A DNA stretch of 64,000 bases from Pseudomonas kielensis (GTDB lineage Bacteria; Pseudomonadota; Gammaproteobacteria; Pseudomonadales; Pseudomonadaceae), in the NCBI RefSeq assembly GCF_014236655.1, contig NZ_JACMYG010000004.1, positions 124,001 to 188,000 on the forward strand, written 5' to 3'. The notes beneath the pieces are model-generated. The model saw only the letters and a program-made list of their open reading frames with translations, was not told the DNA's origin and made no database searches. Numbering within the stretch: position 1 is the first letter of the stretch; every line of letters starts with the position of its first letter. Below, in pieces: positions 50,108 through 58,161 of this stretch. The position numbers were made by a program, and so were the translations under genes.

Positions 50108-50338
50108 CTATCAGACAAGCCCGCGACTCCCGCCCAGGGATCCAAACCGGCGCTTACCGTCTGTCACCTGTGCCTGCGGTGACACTCTTGCCCGATGCCC
50201 TGTAGCCCTCTTCCCACAAGTGCTACCGATTTGCTCACGGGCCGGGGTACAGCGCACTTGCCGCCAGAAAGAGAGCGGTTAATCCCTACTTCCCGCGCGT
50301 CTTATATAGACACGCCGCGACGTCGTTTTCAGGAGTTA

Positions 50339-50352
50339 TTGAATACGCATTC
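50339..50352. promoter_or_regulatory. Palindrome just upstream of the gbdR -24 element
   Basis: TGAAT-ACGC-ATTCA, 7 bp before the sigma-54-type element. It could bind a regulator of gbdR, but is too close to be a typical enhancer site. Confidence 0.4.
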
Positions 50353-50358
50353 AACTTT

Positions 50359-50374
50359 AGGCATGGCAATTGCT
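50359..50374 (+). promoter_or_regulatory. Sigma-54 promoter of gbdR
   Basis: AGGCATGGCAATTGCT has GG and GC at 10-bp spacing and fits TGGCACG-N4-TTGC at nearly every fixed base. Predicted start near 50385 gives an 86-nt leader before the gbdR ATG. I recall reports that choline use in P. aeruginosa depends on RpoN and that gbdR is controlled by nitrogen- and carbon-limitation enhancer proteins, which would agree. Confidence 0.78.
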
Positions 50375-50470
50375 CTGTCATTACAAAGCCCGTCTCCCAC
50401 GCGAGAACGATGGCCATAACAAGAGCCTCCGCCTGAGGCCATCACCCGCTTTGTGTGAGGAGATACCGCG

Positions 50471-51574
50471 ATGACGTCGTTCAACTCCGGGGCTCAACCC
50501 CAGAACCGTGCGCCTCAATCCATCGGCTTTTTGCTGCTGGACAATTTCACGCTGATTTCTCTGGCCTCCGCAGTCGAACCCCTGCGCATGGCCAACCAGT
50601 TGTCCGGTCGCGAGCTGTATCGCTGGACGACTCTCACCGTCGACGGAGGCCAGGTCTGGGCCAGTGACGGCTTGCAGATCACCCCCGACGCCTCCATGCA
50701 CAAAGCCCCGCCACTGGACACCATCATCGTCTGTGGCGGTATCGGCATCCAGCGTACGGTGACCCGCGAACACGTGTCATGGCTGCAAAGCCAGGCTCGT
50801 CAATCGCGCCGTCTTGGCGCTGTCTGCACCGGCAGTTGGGCACTGGCCTGCGCAGGGCTGCTGGACGGTTTTGATTGCAGCGTGCACTGGGAATGCCTGG
50901 CCGCGATGCAGGAAGCCTTCCCGCGCGTGGCCATGAGCACCCGCTTGTTCACCCTCGACCGCAACCGCTTCACCAGCTCCGGCGGCACCGCGCCGCTGGA
51001 CATGATGCTGCACCTGATCAGCCGCGATCACGGTCGCGAACTGTCGGCAGCGATTTCGGAAATGTTTGTCTACGAGCGCATTCGTAACGAACAGGATCAC
51101 CAGCGCGTGCCCCTCAAGCATATGCTGGGCACCAATCAGCCGAAGCTGCAGGAAATCGTCGCGCTGATGGAGGCCAACCTGGAAGAGCCCATCGACCTCG
51201 ATGAGCTGGCGGTGTACGTCGCCGTGTCGCGTCGGCAGCTGGAGCGGCTGTTCCAGAAATACCTGCACTGCTCGCCGTCGCGCTACTACCTCAAGCTGCG
51301 CCTGATCCGCGCCCGGCAGTTGCTCAAGCAAACGCCGATGTCGATCATCGAGGTGGCATCGGTCTGCGGTTTTGTCTCCACGCCGCACTTCTCCAAGTGC
51401 TACCGCGAATACTTCGGTATTCCACCGCGTGACGAACGTGTTGGCTCCAACAACTCTCAGCAAGTGGCGATGATGCCGATCCCGCAGGCGCTGGTGCTGG
51501 CGCCGTTGTCCGGGCCGATGTCGGCGTTGAGCCAGGCGCGTAATGAGTCGACGTTCGCTAGCGTAAGGCTTTAA
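50471..51574 (+). CDS. gbdR: Glycine betaine/dimethylglycine-responsive AraC regulator
   Basis: A 367-aa GlxA-type AraC activator: DJ-1/PfpI-like N-terminal domain (residues 15-190, with the nucleophile-position Cys119 in GAVCTGSWALA) and C-terminal AraC HTH (about 220-325, LDELAVYVAVSRRQLERLFQ then CGFVSTPHFSKCYREYFG). In P. aeruginosa GbdR senses glycine betaine and dimethylglycine and activates choX, gbcAB and dgc genes. AGGAG precedes the ATG by 8 bp. Position next to sdaB and choXWV equals PA5380. Confidence 0.95.
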   Translation: MTSFNSGAQPQNRAPQSIGFLLLDNFTLISLASAVEPLRMANQLSGRELYRWTTLTVDGGQVWASDGLQITPDASMHKAPPLDTIIVCGGIGIQRTVTREHVSWLQSQARQSRRLGAVCTGSWALACAGLLDGFDCSVHWECLAAMQEAFPRVAMSTRLFTLDRNRFTSSGGTAPLDMMLHLISRDHGRELSAAISEMFVYERIRNEQDHQRVPLKHMLGTNQPKLQEIVALMEANLEEPIDLDELAVYVAVSRRQLERLFQKYLHCSPSRYYLKLRLIRARQLLKQTPMSIIEVASVCGFVSTPHFSKCYREYFGIPPRDERVGSNNSQQVAMMPIPQALVLAPLSGPMSALSQARNESTFASVRL

Positions 51575-51587
51575 ACCGAGGCATCGT

Positions 51588-51612
51588 TCATCGCCAGCCT
51601 GCTGGCGATTGG
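51588..51612. repeat. Short CCAGCCTGCTGG-type repeat after gbdR
   Basis: ATCGCCAGCCTGCTGGCGAT is a single palindromic unit of the same family as the pair at 40380-40470. It lies between the convergent gbdR and the small minus-strand gene. Confidence 0.75.
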
Positions 51613-51617
51613 ATCTG

Positions 51618-51881
51618 TCAGGCGCTGCGGCTCTGCTGATACGCCGTCAATGCCGGCAACAGTTGCTTGTCGATGGCCTGGCGCACGGCCGGCAGGATTG
51701 TCGCGCTGCTGGTGTACATCTGCTTGATCATGGTGCGCAGGGTGTTGGCCCGCTCATCGTTCAAGCCGCGCACCGCACACTCGCACGCCTGCTCGGCGGT
51801 GGAGCCGCTCGGTACTTGAAACCCCAATGACTTCAGTTGGCCCAACAGGTCTTCCTGGTCTATCAAATCGGCGTGCATCAT
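51618..51881 (-). CDS. Small conserved-looking hypothetical protein
   Basis: An 87-aa, mostly helical, soluble protein (MMHADLIDQEDLLGQLKSLG at the start, ATILPAVRQAIDKQLLPALT near the end). Cysteines in EQACECAVRG could bind metal or form a disulphide. Two start codons lie in tandem (51881 and 51878) after AAGGA. I do not recognise a family. It holds the place of PA5381 between gbdR and the carnitine genes. Confidence 0.7.
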   Translation of the reverse strand: MMHADLIDQEDLLGQLKSLGFQVPSGSTAEQACECAVRGLNDERANTLRTMIKQMYTSSATILPAVRQAIDKQLLPALTAYQQSRSA

Positions 51882-51954
51882 GACGCAATCCTTCTTCAGG
51901 GAACGGTGTCGTGATTCGATTCTGGTGGGGGCTTGGGGTGTGGGCAAGGGCGAA

Positions 51955-51982
51955 TTGTCGTAATGGCCGCAATACCTATGAA
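51955..51982 (+). promoter_or_regulatory. Candidate promoter of an intergenic RNA
   Basis: TTGTCG (51955-51960) and TATGAA (51977-51982) are 16 bp apart. They precede a terminator at 52093-52128 with no protein gene between. The match is moderate. Confidence 0.45.
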
Positions 51983-51988
51983 CAGGTC

Positions 51989-52128
51989 GTTTTCGGCTAA
52001 CTCACCCTGTCAGGGACTGGGCACACTGATCCCAGCTCGCTACACGAAGGTTTGGTCACCCTCGCGCAACGGCTCCTCAACAGTACCTTGGGCCCCGATC
52101 CAGTCACGGCTGAATCGGGGTTTTTTTT
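51989..52128 (+). ncRNA. Candidate small RNA of about 140 nt
   Basis: No plus-strand protein gene reads into the strong terminator at 52093-52128: gbdR ends 520 bp upstream and the nearest genes are on the other strand. A promoter-like pair at 51955-51982 would give a transcript of about 140 nt. It could fold a CTGGG-CACACTGAT-CCCAG hairpin (52017-52035) and end in the terminator stem. I cannot match it to a named Pseudomonas RNA. It might instead be the 3' end of a long gbdR transcript. Confidence 0.5.
52093..52128 (+). terminator. Strong rho-independent terminator in a gene-free gap
   Basis: CCCCGAT (52094-52100) pairs with ATCGGGG (52114-52120) across a short CCAGTCACGGCTGA loop, followed by eight T residues. 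Orientation is plus, opposite to the flanking genes. Confidence 0.88.
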
Positions 52129-52171
52129 GCCTGTGAATCCGGGAGTTGCACAGGCCTGCCCGCGGTGAGCG

Positions 52172-53335
52172 CTAGCGCTGCAACACCAGAATCCGCGACA
52201 ACAATTCATCGCGGTCCACATAACAGCCCTGAAAGTGTCGGGCGCCGCTGGTGGGGTCGAAGGCGTTGCGCGCGTGCAGGGTACGGCGGTTGTCGAAGCA
52301 CCAGAGTTCGCCGGGTTCCAGGCGCTGGATCAGGCGGAATCGGGGCTCGCGGGTCATGGCCATAAAGCGCCGATAGGCCCGATAGAGGTCGGGCATCTGC
52401 TCGACCGAAGCATCGAACGGTCCGCGCAGGAAATTCGCCATGCGGATCTCCGCCACTTGCCCGGATGCATCGAGGGCGATGATCGGTGCCTGGAAGCGGT
52501 AGTCGCTGTGACGGTCCTTGTTGCGAAACTCCACGGGGATTTCACACAGTGCGCGAAAGGCCTCGGGGTCTTCCTGGCGCAATGCATGGGCGATGGCAAA
52601 ACCATCGACAAAAATACTCTCGCCACCCTGTGCCTCATTGACCAGGCAGTGCAAAAACTGCAGCCCCGGTTGCAACTCGCGTGTCGGCAGGTCGCTGTGC
52701 AGCGGCAGGTTGAAGGCGGTGTAGGCGTTGCTGTCGGCGTCGGCACGTGATTGCACGTTGAACAGCACGCCAAAATTGCTCTCGCGAATGAAGGAAATCC
52801 GCTTGGCGATCGATGTCAGTGAGCCCGGTTCGGTGGGCACGCCACGCACCTGGCTCAGGCCGATATCGCGCAGTGCAAGTAGCCATTGCAGCAGGGCCTG
52901 GGAGTCGTCCATCAGCGCCTGGTACTCGAACACCGGCAGCTGCAACTGGCTGTCCCACAGCCGACTTTGCGGTTTTGCCGCACGGCGCTCGGCGCGGGAA
53001 GCATCGTCATAGGCGTGGGCGCGCAACCAGCCGGGGTCGAAGCGGCTGACATGGCCGTCCTGCCAGTCGATGTGCAGGCAGCCATCGCTGTCCACCCGGG
53101 TAGCGCGGGGGAGCAGATCTTCAGGGACGTCGACGATCTCCAGCACCTGCTCGCGGGTAACGCTGTAGACGCACTTGGCGCAGGGGCAGTTGTCCCGTAG
53201 CCAGGGGTGGTGGAAGGGGCTGGTCCGGCCATCGGCCCACTGCACTGAAACGCGATCGGCCAGGGTTTGCACGGCGGTCAACGCGCTGATCATGGGGTAA
53301 CGGCGAAAGTCGGCAATGGGGGCGGCGGTGTTCAT
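52172..53335 (-). CDS. Gamma-butyrobetaine dioxygenase (BBOX type)
   Basis: Fe(II)/2-oxoglutarate dioxygenase expected to hydroxylate gamma-butyrobetaine to L-carnitine. The 387-aa product has both BBOX domains: an N-terminal zinc-binding domain (C50-x-C-x-x-C55 in NCPCAKCVY and H95) and a C-terminal double-stranded helix with Fe ligands H213 and D215 (LPLHSDLP) and H354 (RRTLHARNAF). AAGGAGCGCTC precedes the ATG. It is the last gene of the caiX-cdhC-cdhA-cdhB unit, 20 bp after cdhB, so its product feeds directly into carnitine dehydrogenase. A related trimethyllysine-type substrate cannot be excluded. Confidence 0.88.
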   Translation of the reverse strand: MNTAAPIADFRRYPMISALTAVQTLADRVSVQWADGRTSPFHHPWLRDNCPCAKCVYSVTREQVLEIVDVPEDLLPRATRVDSDGCLHIDWQDGHVSRFDPGWLRAHAYDDASRAERRAAKPQSRLWDSQLQLPVFEYQALMDDSQALLQWLLALRDIGLSQVRGVPTEPGSLTSIAKRISFIRESNFGVLFNVQSRADADSNAYTAFNLPLHSDLPTRELQPGLQFLHCLVNEAQGGESIFVDGFAIAHALRQEDPEAFRALCEIPVEFRNKDRHSDYRFQAPIIALDASGQVAEIRMANFLRGPFDASVEQMPDLYRAYRRFMAMTREPRFRLIQRLEPGELWCFDNRRTLHARNAFDPTSGARHFQGCYVDRDELLSRILVLQR

Positions 53336-53355
53336 GAGCGCTCCTTGTCTTGTGA

Positions 53356-53832
53356 TTATTTTTCCGCTGGCAGGGCGATCACCCGGCCGAGATAGGCGGG
53401 TGTGGGCAGGTCTGATTGCAGCGCGGTCATGGCCAGCAGCTTGTTCGCCACCTGCTCGCTGAACGGCGCCGAACGCGGGCCGGCCAGGTCGACGTGGAGC
53501 AGCATCTGCTCGTTGCCCGCCAGTTCCTGAGCCTCTCCCACCCGGTGCAGGCTGTGGTAGAGGTGCAGGCGTTTGCGGTCATGGCCGATGATCTGCGTAC
53601 GCACTTCGACGTCGGCGCCGAGCTTCACTTCGTGCAGGTAATTGAGGTGCAGTTCGAGGGTGAACAGCGAGTTGCCGGTGGCCTCGCGGTTGTCGCTGTC
53701 CATGCCCAACTGGTCCATCAGCGCGTCGGTGGCGTAGCTGAAGATCAGCAGGTAAAAGGCATCGCGCAGATGGCCGTTGTAGTCGACCCAGTCGGCGATG
53801 ATGGTGGTCTGGTAGGTGGTGAGTGCGGGCAT
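53356..53832 (-). CDS. cdhB: Betainyl-CoA thioesterase
   Basis: A 158-aa hotdog thioesterase (DWVDYNGHLRDAFYLLIFSY near residue 14 is the 4HBT active-site motif with Asp and Asn). In the carnitine pathway it hydrolyses betainyl-CoA, made by CdhC, to glycine betaine and CoA. The role is inferred from position next to cdhA, as in PA5385. Lies between the BBOX-type gene (20 bp) and a REP element before cdhA. Confidence 0.88.
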   Translation of the reverse strand: MPALTTYQTTIIADWVDYNGHLRDAFYLLIFSYATDALMDQLGMDSDNREATGNSLFTLELHLNYLHEVKLGADVEVRTQIIGHDRKRLHLYHSLHRVGEAQELAGNEQMLLHVDLAGPRSAPFSEQVANKLLAMTALQSDLPTPAYLGRVIALPAEK

Positions 53833-53869
53833 GTTTCAGGTTCCGATAGGGGGGGTGACAGGACTGGCG

Positions 53870-53951
53870 CTTTCGCGGGCAAGCGGAACGCCGCCCGGCC
53901 CGCTCCCACATGGTCAGGGCAAAACCTGTGGGAGCGGGGTTGCCCGCGAAG
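53870..53951. repeat. REP pair between cdhA and cdhB
   Basis: TTCGCGGGCAAGCGGAACGC and the opposed GTGGGAGCGGGGTTGCCCGC form a pair inside the operon. Confidence 0.88.
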
Positions 53952-53971
53952 GGGCCAGACCAGCCGATTCA

Positions 53972-54937
53972 TTACTCGCTGAAGCTCATCCCGTGCTTTT
54001 GCTTGGTGTTTTTCACCGCGTCCAGTACGGCCAACAGGCAGTCATCACGATAGCGCTCCAGCGCCGCAATGCTGTGGTTGCCCAGCTGTTCGCGGGTGCC
54101 GTCCACCACATCATCAATCAGTTTTTCGGTCAACTGCGGGGCGGGCAGGTAGGTCCACGGCAGTTGCAGGGCCGGACCGAACTGCGCCATGAAGTGGCGC
54201 ATTCCGGCATCGCCGCCGGCCAGGGTGTAGGTGAGGAACGTGCCCATGAACGACCAGCGCAGGCCGGCGCCAAAGCGGATCGCATCGTCGATCTCGCCGG
54301 TGGTGGCCACGCCGTCGTTGACCAGGTGCAACGCCTCGCGCCACAGGGCTTCGAGCAAGCGGTCGGCGATGAACCCCGGCACTTCCTTGCGCACATGCAG
54401 GGGGCGCATGCCCAGGGATTCATAGACCTGCATGGCCGCCTGTACCGCCTCGGGCGCGGTGTGCTTGCCGCCGACCACTTCCACCAGCGGCAGCAGGTAC
54501 ACCGGGTTGAACGGGTGGCCGACCACGCAGCGTTCCGGGTGGGTCGAGCCCTCGTAGAACTCACTGGGCAACAGGCCCGAGGTGCTCGAACCGATCAGTG
54601 CGTTGGGCTTGGCCGCGGCGCTGATCTTGCTGTGCAGGTCGAGTTTCAATTCAAGGCGTTCCGGGGCGCTTTCCTGGATGAAGTCGGCGTCCTTTACGCA
54701 GGCTTCGATGGTGTCGACAAAACGCAGCCGATCCTGTGACGCGCCGGGTGCCAGGCCTTGTTTTTCCAGGGCACCCCAGGCGTTGGCAACACGCTTGCGC
54801 AGCGCCGCTTCGGCCCCGGGCGCTGGGTCCCAGGCCACTACATCCAGACCATGGGCGAGGGCGCGGGACACCCAGCCGCTGCCGATGACACCACTGCCTA
54901 ACGCTGCGAAGGTTTTGATTTCGGTGATAAAGCTCAT
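53972..54937 (-). CDS. cdhA: L-carnitine dehydrogenase
   Basis: Oxidises L-carnitine to 3-dehydrocarnitine with NAD+. The 321-aa 3-hydroxyacyl-CoA-dehydrogenase-like protein has the Rossmann motif [19 protein letters not shown] at residues 11-29, the catalytic region [20 protein letters not shown] near 140 with its His, and the helical domain [19 protein letters not shown]. In P. aeruginosa this is PA5386. It lies between cdhC and cdhB, with REP elements on both sides. Confidence 0.94.
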   Translation of the reverse strand: MSFITEIKTFAALGSGVIGSGWVSRALAHGLDVVAWDPAPGAEAALRKRVANAWGALEKQGLAPGASQDRLRFVDTIEACVKDADFIQESAPERLELKLDLHSKISAAAKPNALIGSSTSGLLPSEFYEGSTHPERCVVGHPFNPVYLLPLVEVVGGKHTAPEAVQAAMQVYESLGMRPLHVRKEVPGFIADRLLEALWREALHLVNDGVATTGEIDDAIRFGAGLRWSFMGTFLTYTLAGGDAGMRHFMAQFGPALQLPWTYLPAPQLTEKLIDDVVDGTREQLGNHSIAALERYRDDCLLAVLDAVKNTKQKHGMSFSE

Positions 54938-54965
54938 GGCGATTTCCTGAAAGATACCGGCGATC

Positions 54966-55063
54966 CCTGTGGGAGCGGGCTTGCCCGCGAAAGCGGTGGA
55001 TCACCACTGAGGAGGCTTTGGTTGCACCGGCCTCTTCGCGGGCAAGCCCGCTCCCACAGGTGT
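54966..55063. repeat. REP pair between cdhC and cdhA
   Basis: GTGGGAGCGGGCTTGCCCGC and the opposed GCGGGCAAGCCCGCTCCCAC are separated by about 60 bases. Confidence 0.93.
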
Positions 55064-55079
55064 TAGAAGTAGGTTGGGC

Positions 55080-55967
55080 TTAGCCGCGCTGGACCAGGCC
55101 CATTTTCTTGCGCCCTTCGGCTGGGGTCAGGACGCGGGCGCCGAGGCGGCTGAGGATTTCGCCGGCGCGCTCCACCAGTTGGCCATTGGTCGCCAGCACG
55201 CCCTTGTCCAGCCAGATGTTGTCTTCCAGCCCGACCCGCACGTTGCCGCCCAGCAGCACCGCCTGGGCAGCCATGGGCATCTGCATGCGACCGATGCCAA
55301 AGCCGGCCCACACCGCATTGGCGGGCAGGTTGTCGACCATGGCTTTCATGCTGGTGGTGTCGGCCGGCGCGCCCCACGGAATGCCCAGGCACAGCTGGAA
55401 CAGCGGATCGTCCAGCAGGCCTTCCTTGATCAGTTGTTTGGCGAACCACAGGTGGCCGGTGTCGAAGATTTCCAGCTCGGCCTTGACCCCCAGTTCCTGG
55501 ATGCGTTTGGCCCCGGCCCGCAGTTGCGCAGGCGTGGAGACGTAGATGGTGTCGCCGTCGCCGAAGTTGAGGGTGCCGCAGTCCAGGGTGCAGATTTCCG
55601 GCAGCAGTGCCTCGACGTGAGCCAGGCGGGTCAGCGGACCGACCAGATCCGTGTTGGGGCCGAACTCCATCGGGTTCTCGCCGGCGCCGATTTCCAGGTC
55701 GCCACCCATGCCGGCGGTGAGGTTGACGATGATGTCGACATCCGCTTCGCGAATGCGCTCCATCACCTCGCGGTACAGCGCCACGTCGCGGCTGAACTTG
55801 CCAGTCTGCGGGTTGCGCACATGACAGTGGACCACCGTGGCCCCGGCCTTGGCGGCTTCCACCGCGGCGGCGGCAATCTGTTTCGGAGTGACCGGCACGT
55901 GGGGGCTCTTGGCGGTCGTGTCGCCAGCACCGGTCAGTGCGCAGGTGATGATGACGTCGTGGTTCAT
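55080..55967 (-). CDS. cdhC: Dehydrocarnitine cleavage enzyme (BKACE family)
   Basis: Condenses 3-dehydrocarnitine with acetyl-CoA to give betainyl-CoA and acetoacetate. The 295-aa BKACE (DUF849) protein has the zinc site HCHVRNP near residue 48 and a further ligand Glu in [10 protein letters not shown] near 258, plus VNLTAGMGG near 80 and [15 protein letters not shown] near 10. Position next to cdhA and similarity to PA5387 set the substrate; other beta-keto acids are handled by close relatives. First enzyme gene after caiX. Confidence 0.92.
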   Translation of the reverse strand: MNHDVIITCALTGAGDTTAKSPHVPVTPKQIAAAAVEAAKAGATVVHCHVRNPQTGKFSRDVALYREVMERIREADVDIIVNLTAGMGGDLEIGAGENPMEFGPNTDLVGPLTRLAHVEALLPEICTLDCGTLNFGDGDTIYVSTPAQLRAGAKRIQELGVKAELEIFDTGHLWFAKQLIKEGLLDDPLFQLCLGIPWGAPADTTSMKAMVDNLPANAVWAGFGIGRMQMPMAAQAVLLGGNVRVGLEDNIWLDKGVLATNGQLVERAGEILSRLGARVLTPAEGRKKMGLVQRG

Positions 55968-56054
55968 GGGGTAATTTCCTTCAGGCCGGTTGTGTGGGGC
56001 ATAGGGCGCCCGTTCGCAGCCACGCTCGGCTGCGAAACGGTGATCGATTCGGGT

Positions 56055-56999
56055 TTATTTGCTGGTCAGTTGCAGGTTCTCGGCCGCCGGCTTGCCGTCA
56101 AAGGTGGTCACGCCCTCCAGCCAGCGCTGCTGGTCTTGCGGGTGATCCTTGAGCCACTGCTTGGCTGACTCGAACGCATCCTTGTGGTCCAGCAGCGGTT
56201 GCATCATCCGGCTCTCATCTTCGGCGGTGAACGTCAGGTTGCTGAGCAGGCGGCTGACGTTCGGGCACTGGCTGGCGTACTGGGGGGCGGTCACGGTCCA
56301 GACGGTGGCCGAGCCTTCGTTCGGCCCCAGGGCGTCCTGGCTGCCGGTCAGGTAAGTCATTTGCACGTTGACGTTCATCGGGTGCGGCGCCCAGCCGAAG
56401 AACACCACGGCTTCCTTGCGCCGTACGGCACGGTCGACCGCCGCGAGCATGCCGGCCTCGCTGGACTCGACCAGCTGGAATTTGCCCAGGCCGAACTGGT
56501 TCTTGGCGATCATCGCCTTGATCTGGGTGTTGGCACCCGAGCCGGGCTCGATGCCATAGATCTTGCCGCCCAGTTCTTTTTCGAACCTGGCGATGTCGGC
56601 GAAAGTCTTCAAGCCCTTGTCGGCCAGGTACGTCGGCACGGCCAGGGTGGCGCGGGCGTCCTTGAGGCTGGGTTCAGCCAGGACCGTGACCTGCTTGGCT
56701 TCGACGAACGGGGTGATGGTCTGGGTCATCAGCGGATTCCAGTAGCCGAGGAACAGGTCCAGGCGCTGGTCGCGAATGCCGGCGAAGATGATCTGTTGCG
56801 AGGCGCTGGTCTGTTTGGTCTTGTAGCCGAGGCCGTCGAGCAGGACCTGGGTCATGGCGCTGGTGGCGATCACGTCGGTCCAGTTGACCACGCCCATGCG
56901 CACGTTCTGGCACGCGGCGGGGTCGGCGGCCATGGCGCCGGAACTCAGCAAAGCACTAGCGCTGAGCGCAACAACACAGCGGCTTATCAGTCGTTTCAT
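56055..56999 (-). CDS. caiX: Carnitine-binding periplasmic protein
   Basis: A 314-aa solute-binding protein with a signal peptide (VALSASALLSSGAMA). It resembles ChoX over its full length and keeps three of the four box aromatics: Trp40 (VVNWTDV), Trp87 (LGYWNP) and Trp203 (FFGWAPHPMN). The tyrosine of ChoX (Tyr113) is Ala117 here, which would leave room for a larger ligand. With no permease of its own it is expected to dock on ChoWV, as CaiX does with CbcWV. Transcribed divergently from cdhR. Confidence 0.93.
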   Translation of the reverse strand: MKRLISRCVVALSASALLSSGAMAADPAACQNVRMGVVNWTDVIATSAMTQVLLDGLGYKTKQTSASQQIIFAGIRDQRLDLFLGYWNPLMTQTITPFVEAKQVTVLAEPSLKDARATLAVPTYLADKGLKTFADIARFEKELGGKIYGIEPGSGANTQIKAMIAKNQFGLGKFQLVESSEAGMLAAVDRAVRRKEAVVFFGWAPHPMNVNVQMTYLTGSQDALGPNEGSATVWTVTAPQYASQCPNVSRLLSNLTFTAEDESRMMQPLLDHKDAFESAKQWLKDHPQDQQRWLEGVTTFDGKPAAENLQLTSK

Positions 57000-57088
57000 C
57001 TCAGGTTCCTCGGCAGTTCGTTATTGTGGGTCCGGTCGTCTTTGTGCGCCGGTGATGCCAAGTTACGCAGCTCAAGGCCCATGAAAGC

Positions 57089-57130
57089 GCACCACGGCGA
57101 CCAGCTCTTGCACTGCAGCGACCTGTGCTC
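57089..57130. promoter_or_regulatory. 21-bp spaced direct repeats, candidate CdhR operator
   Basis: GCAC-x4-GCGACC occurs at 57089-57100 (GCACCACGGCGACC) and again at 57110-57121 (GCACTGCAGCGACC), exactly 21 bp apart. This is the AraC-type half-site spacing and lies between caiX and cdhR. Confidence 0.65.
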
Positions 57131-57193
57131 TTGAATGCCTGTTGCAAGTGGCGTATCAACGTCCCCACGCTACCCGTCAACCGAGTGCGCTCC

Positions 57194-58141
57194 ATGTCCC
57201 AGGATTTCTACTTCTTGTTGATGCCGGGCTTTTCGGCCATCGGTTTTATTTCGGCGATCGAGCCGCTGCGGGTGGCCAACCGCTTTCGTGGTGAGCTGTA
57301 TCGCTGGCACGTGCTGAGCGCCGACGGTGGGCCGGTGTTGGCCAGCAACGGCATGTCGCTCAACGCCGACGCGGCGCTGGAGCCGTTGAAGAGGGGGGCG
57401 ACGTTATTGGTGGTCGCCGGCTTCGAACCGCTGAAGTTCGTCGACCCGGCGCTGGAGCACTGGCTGCACCGCCTCGATCACGAGGGCGTCACCCTCGGCG
57501 GGATCGATACCGGCAGTGTTGTCCTCGCCCAGGCGGGTCTGCTGGACGGCCATCGGGTGACCCTGCACTGGGAAGCCATCGAGGCGTTCAAGGAGTCTTA
57601 TCCACAGCTCAGCGTGACCCAGGAGCTGTTCGAAATCGACCGTCGGCGTATCACCTCGGCCGGCGGTACGGCGTCCATCGACCTGATGCTCGACCTGATC
57701 GCCCAGGCCCACGGCCCGGAGCTGGCGATCGAGGTCAGCGAGCAGTTCGTGCTGGGGCGCATTCGCCCGCGCAAGGACCACCAGCGCATGCAGATCGCCA
57801 CGCGCTATGGCATCAGCAACAAGAAGCTGGTGCAGGTGATTGGCGAGATGGAGCAGCACAGCGAGCCGCCCCTGAGCACCCTGGAACTGGCAGAGTCGAT
57901 CAAAGTTACCCGGCGCCAGCTGGAGCGTCTGTTCCGCCTGCACCTCAACGACACCCCGAGCAATTTCTACCTGGGCCTGCGCCTGGAAAAAGCCCGGAAA
58001 CTGCTGCGCCAGACCGACATGAGCGTCCTGGAGGTGAGCATCGCTTGCGGCTTTGAATCGCCGTCCTATTTCACCCGCAGCTACCGGGCCCGGTTCGAGC
58101 GCTGTCCGCGAGAGGATCGGAGCCAGCGCACGGCTTGCTAG
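57194..58141 (+). CDS. cdhR: Carnitine-responsive AraC regulator
   Basis: A 315-aa GlxA-type AraC activator and paralogue of GbdR. The DJ-1-like N-terminal domain has Asp105 (GGIDTGSVV) where GbdR has a Cys, so no nucleophile is present there. The C-terminal HTH begins LELAESIKVTRRQLERLFRL and continues CGFESPSYFTRSYRARFERC. In P. aeruginosa CdhR activates the caiX-cdhCAB unit in response to carnitine. ATG at 57194 gives MSQDFYFLLMPGFSAIGF; the frame is open to 57125 without family-like residues. Corresponds to PA5389. Confidence 0.93.
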   Translation: MSQDFYFLLMPGFSAIGFISAIEPLRVANRFRGELYRWHVLSADGGPVLASNGMSLNADAALEPLKRGATLLVVAGFEPLKFVDPALEHWLHRLDHEGVTLGGIDTGSVVLAQAGLLDGHRVTLHWEAIEAFKESYPQLSVTQELFEIDRRRITSAGGTASIDLMLDLIAQAHGPELAIEVSEQFVLGRIRPRKDHQRMQIATRYGISNKKLVQVIGEMEQHSEPPLSTLELAESIKVTRRQLERLFRLHLNDTPSNFYLGLRLEKARKLLRQTDMSVLEVSIACGFESPSYFTRSYRARFERCPREDRSQRTAC

Positions 58142-58161
58142 CGATGAGGTTTGTTCTGTTC

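Larger units (their letters stand above)
50004..50470. other. Leader and promoter region of gbdR
   Basis: The 467-bp gap after sdaB holds a hairpin (50083-50107), a 14-bp palindrome (50339-50352) and a strong -24/-12 element (50359-50374). I find no convincing protein gene in it. Confidence 0.6.

Noticed and set aside
50195..50419. Small frame of 74 codons in the gbdR leader
   Set aside because: It has no ribosome binding site, overlaps the sigma-54 element and has no plausible protein character.
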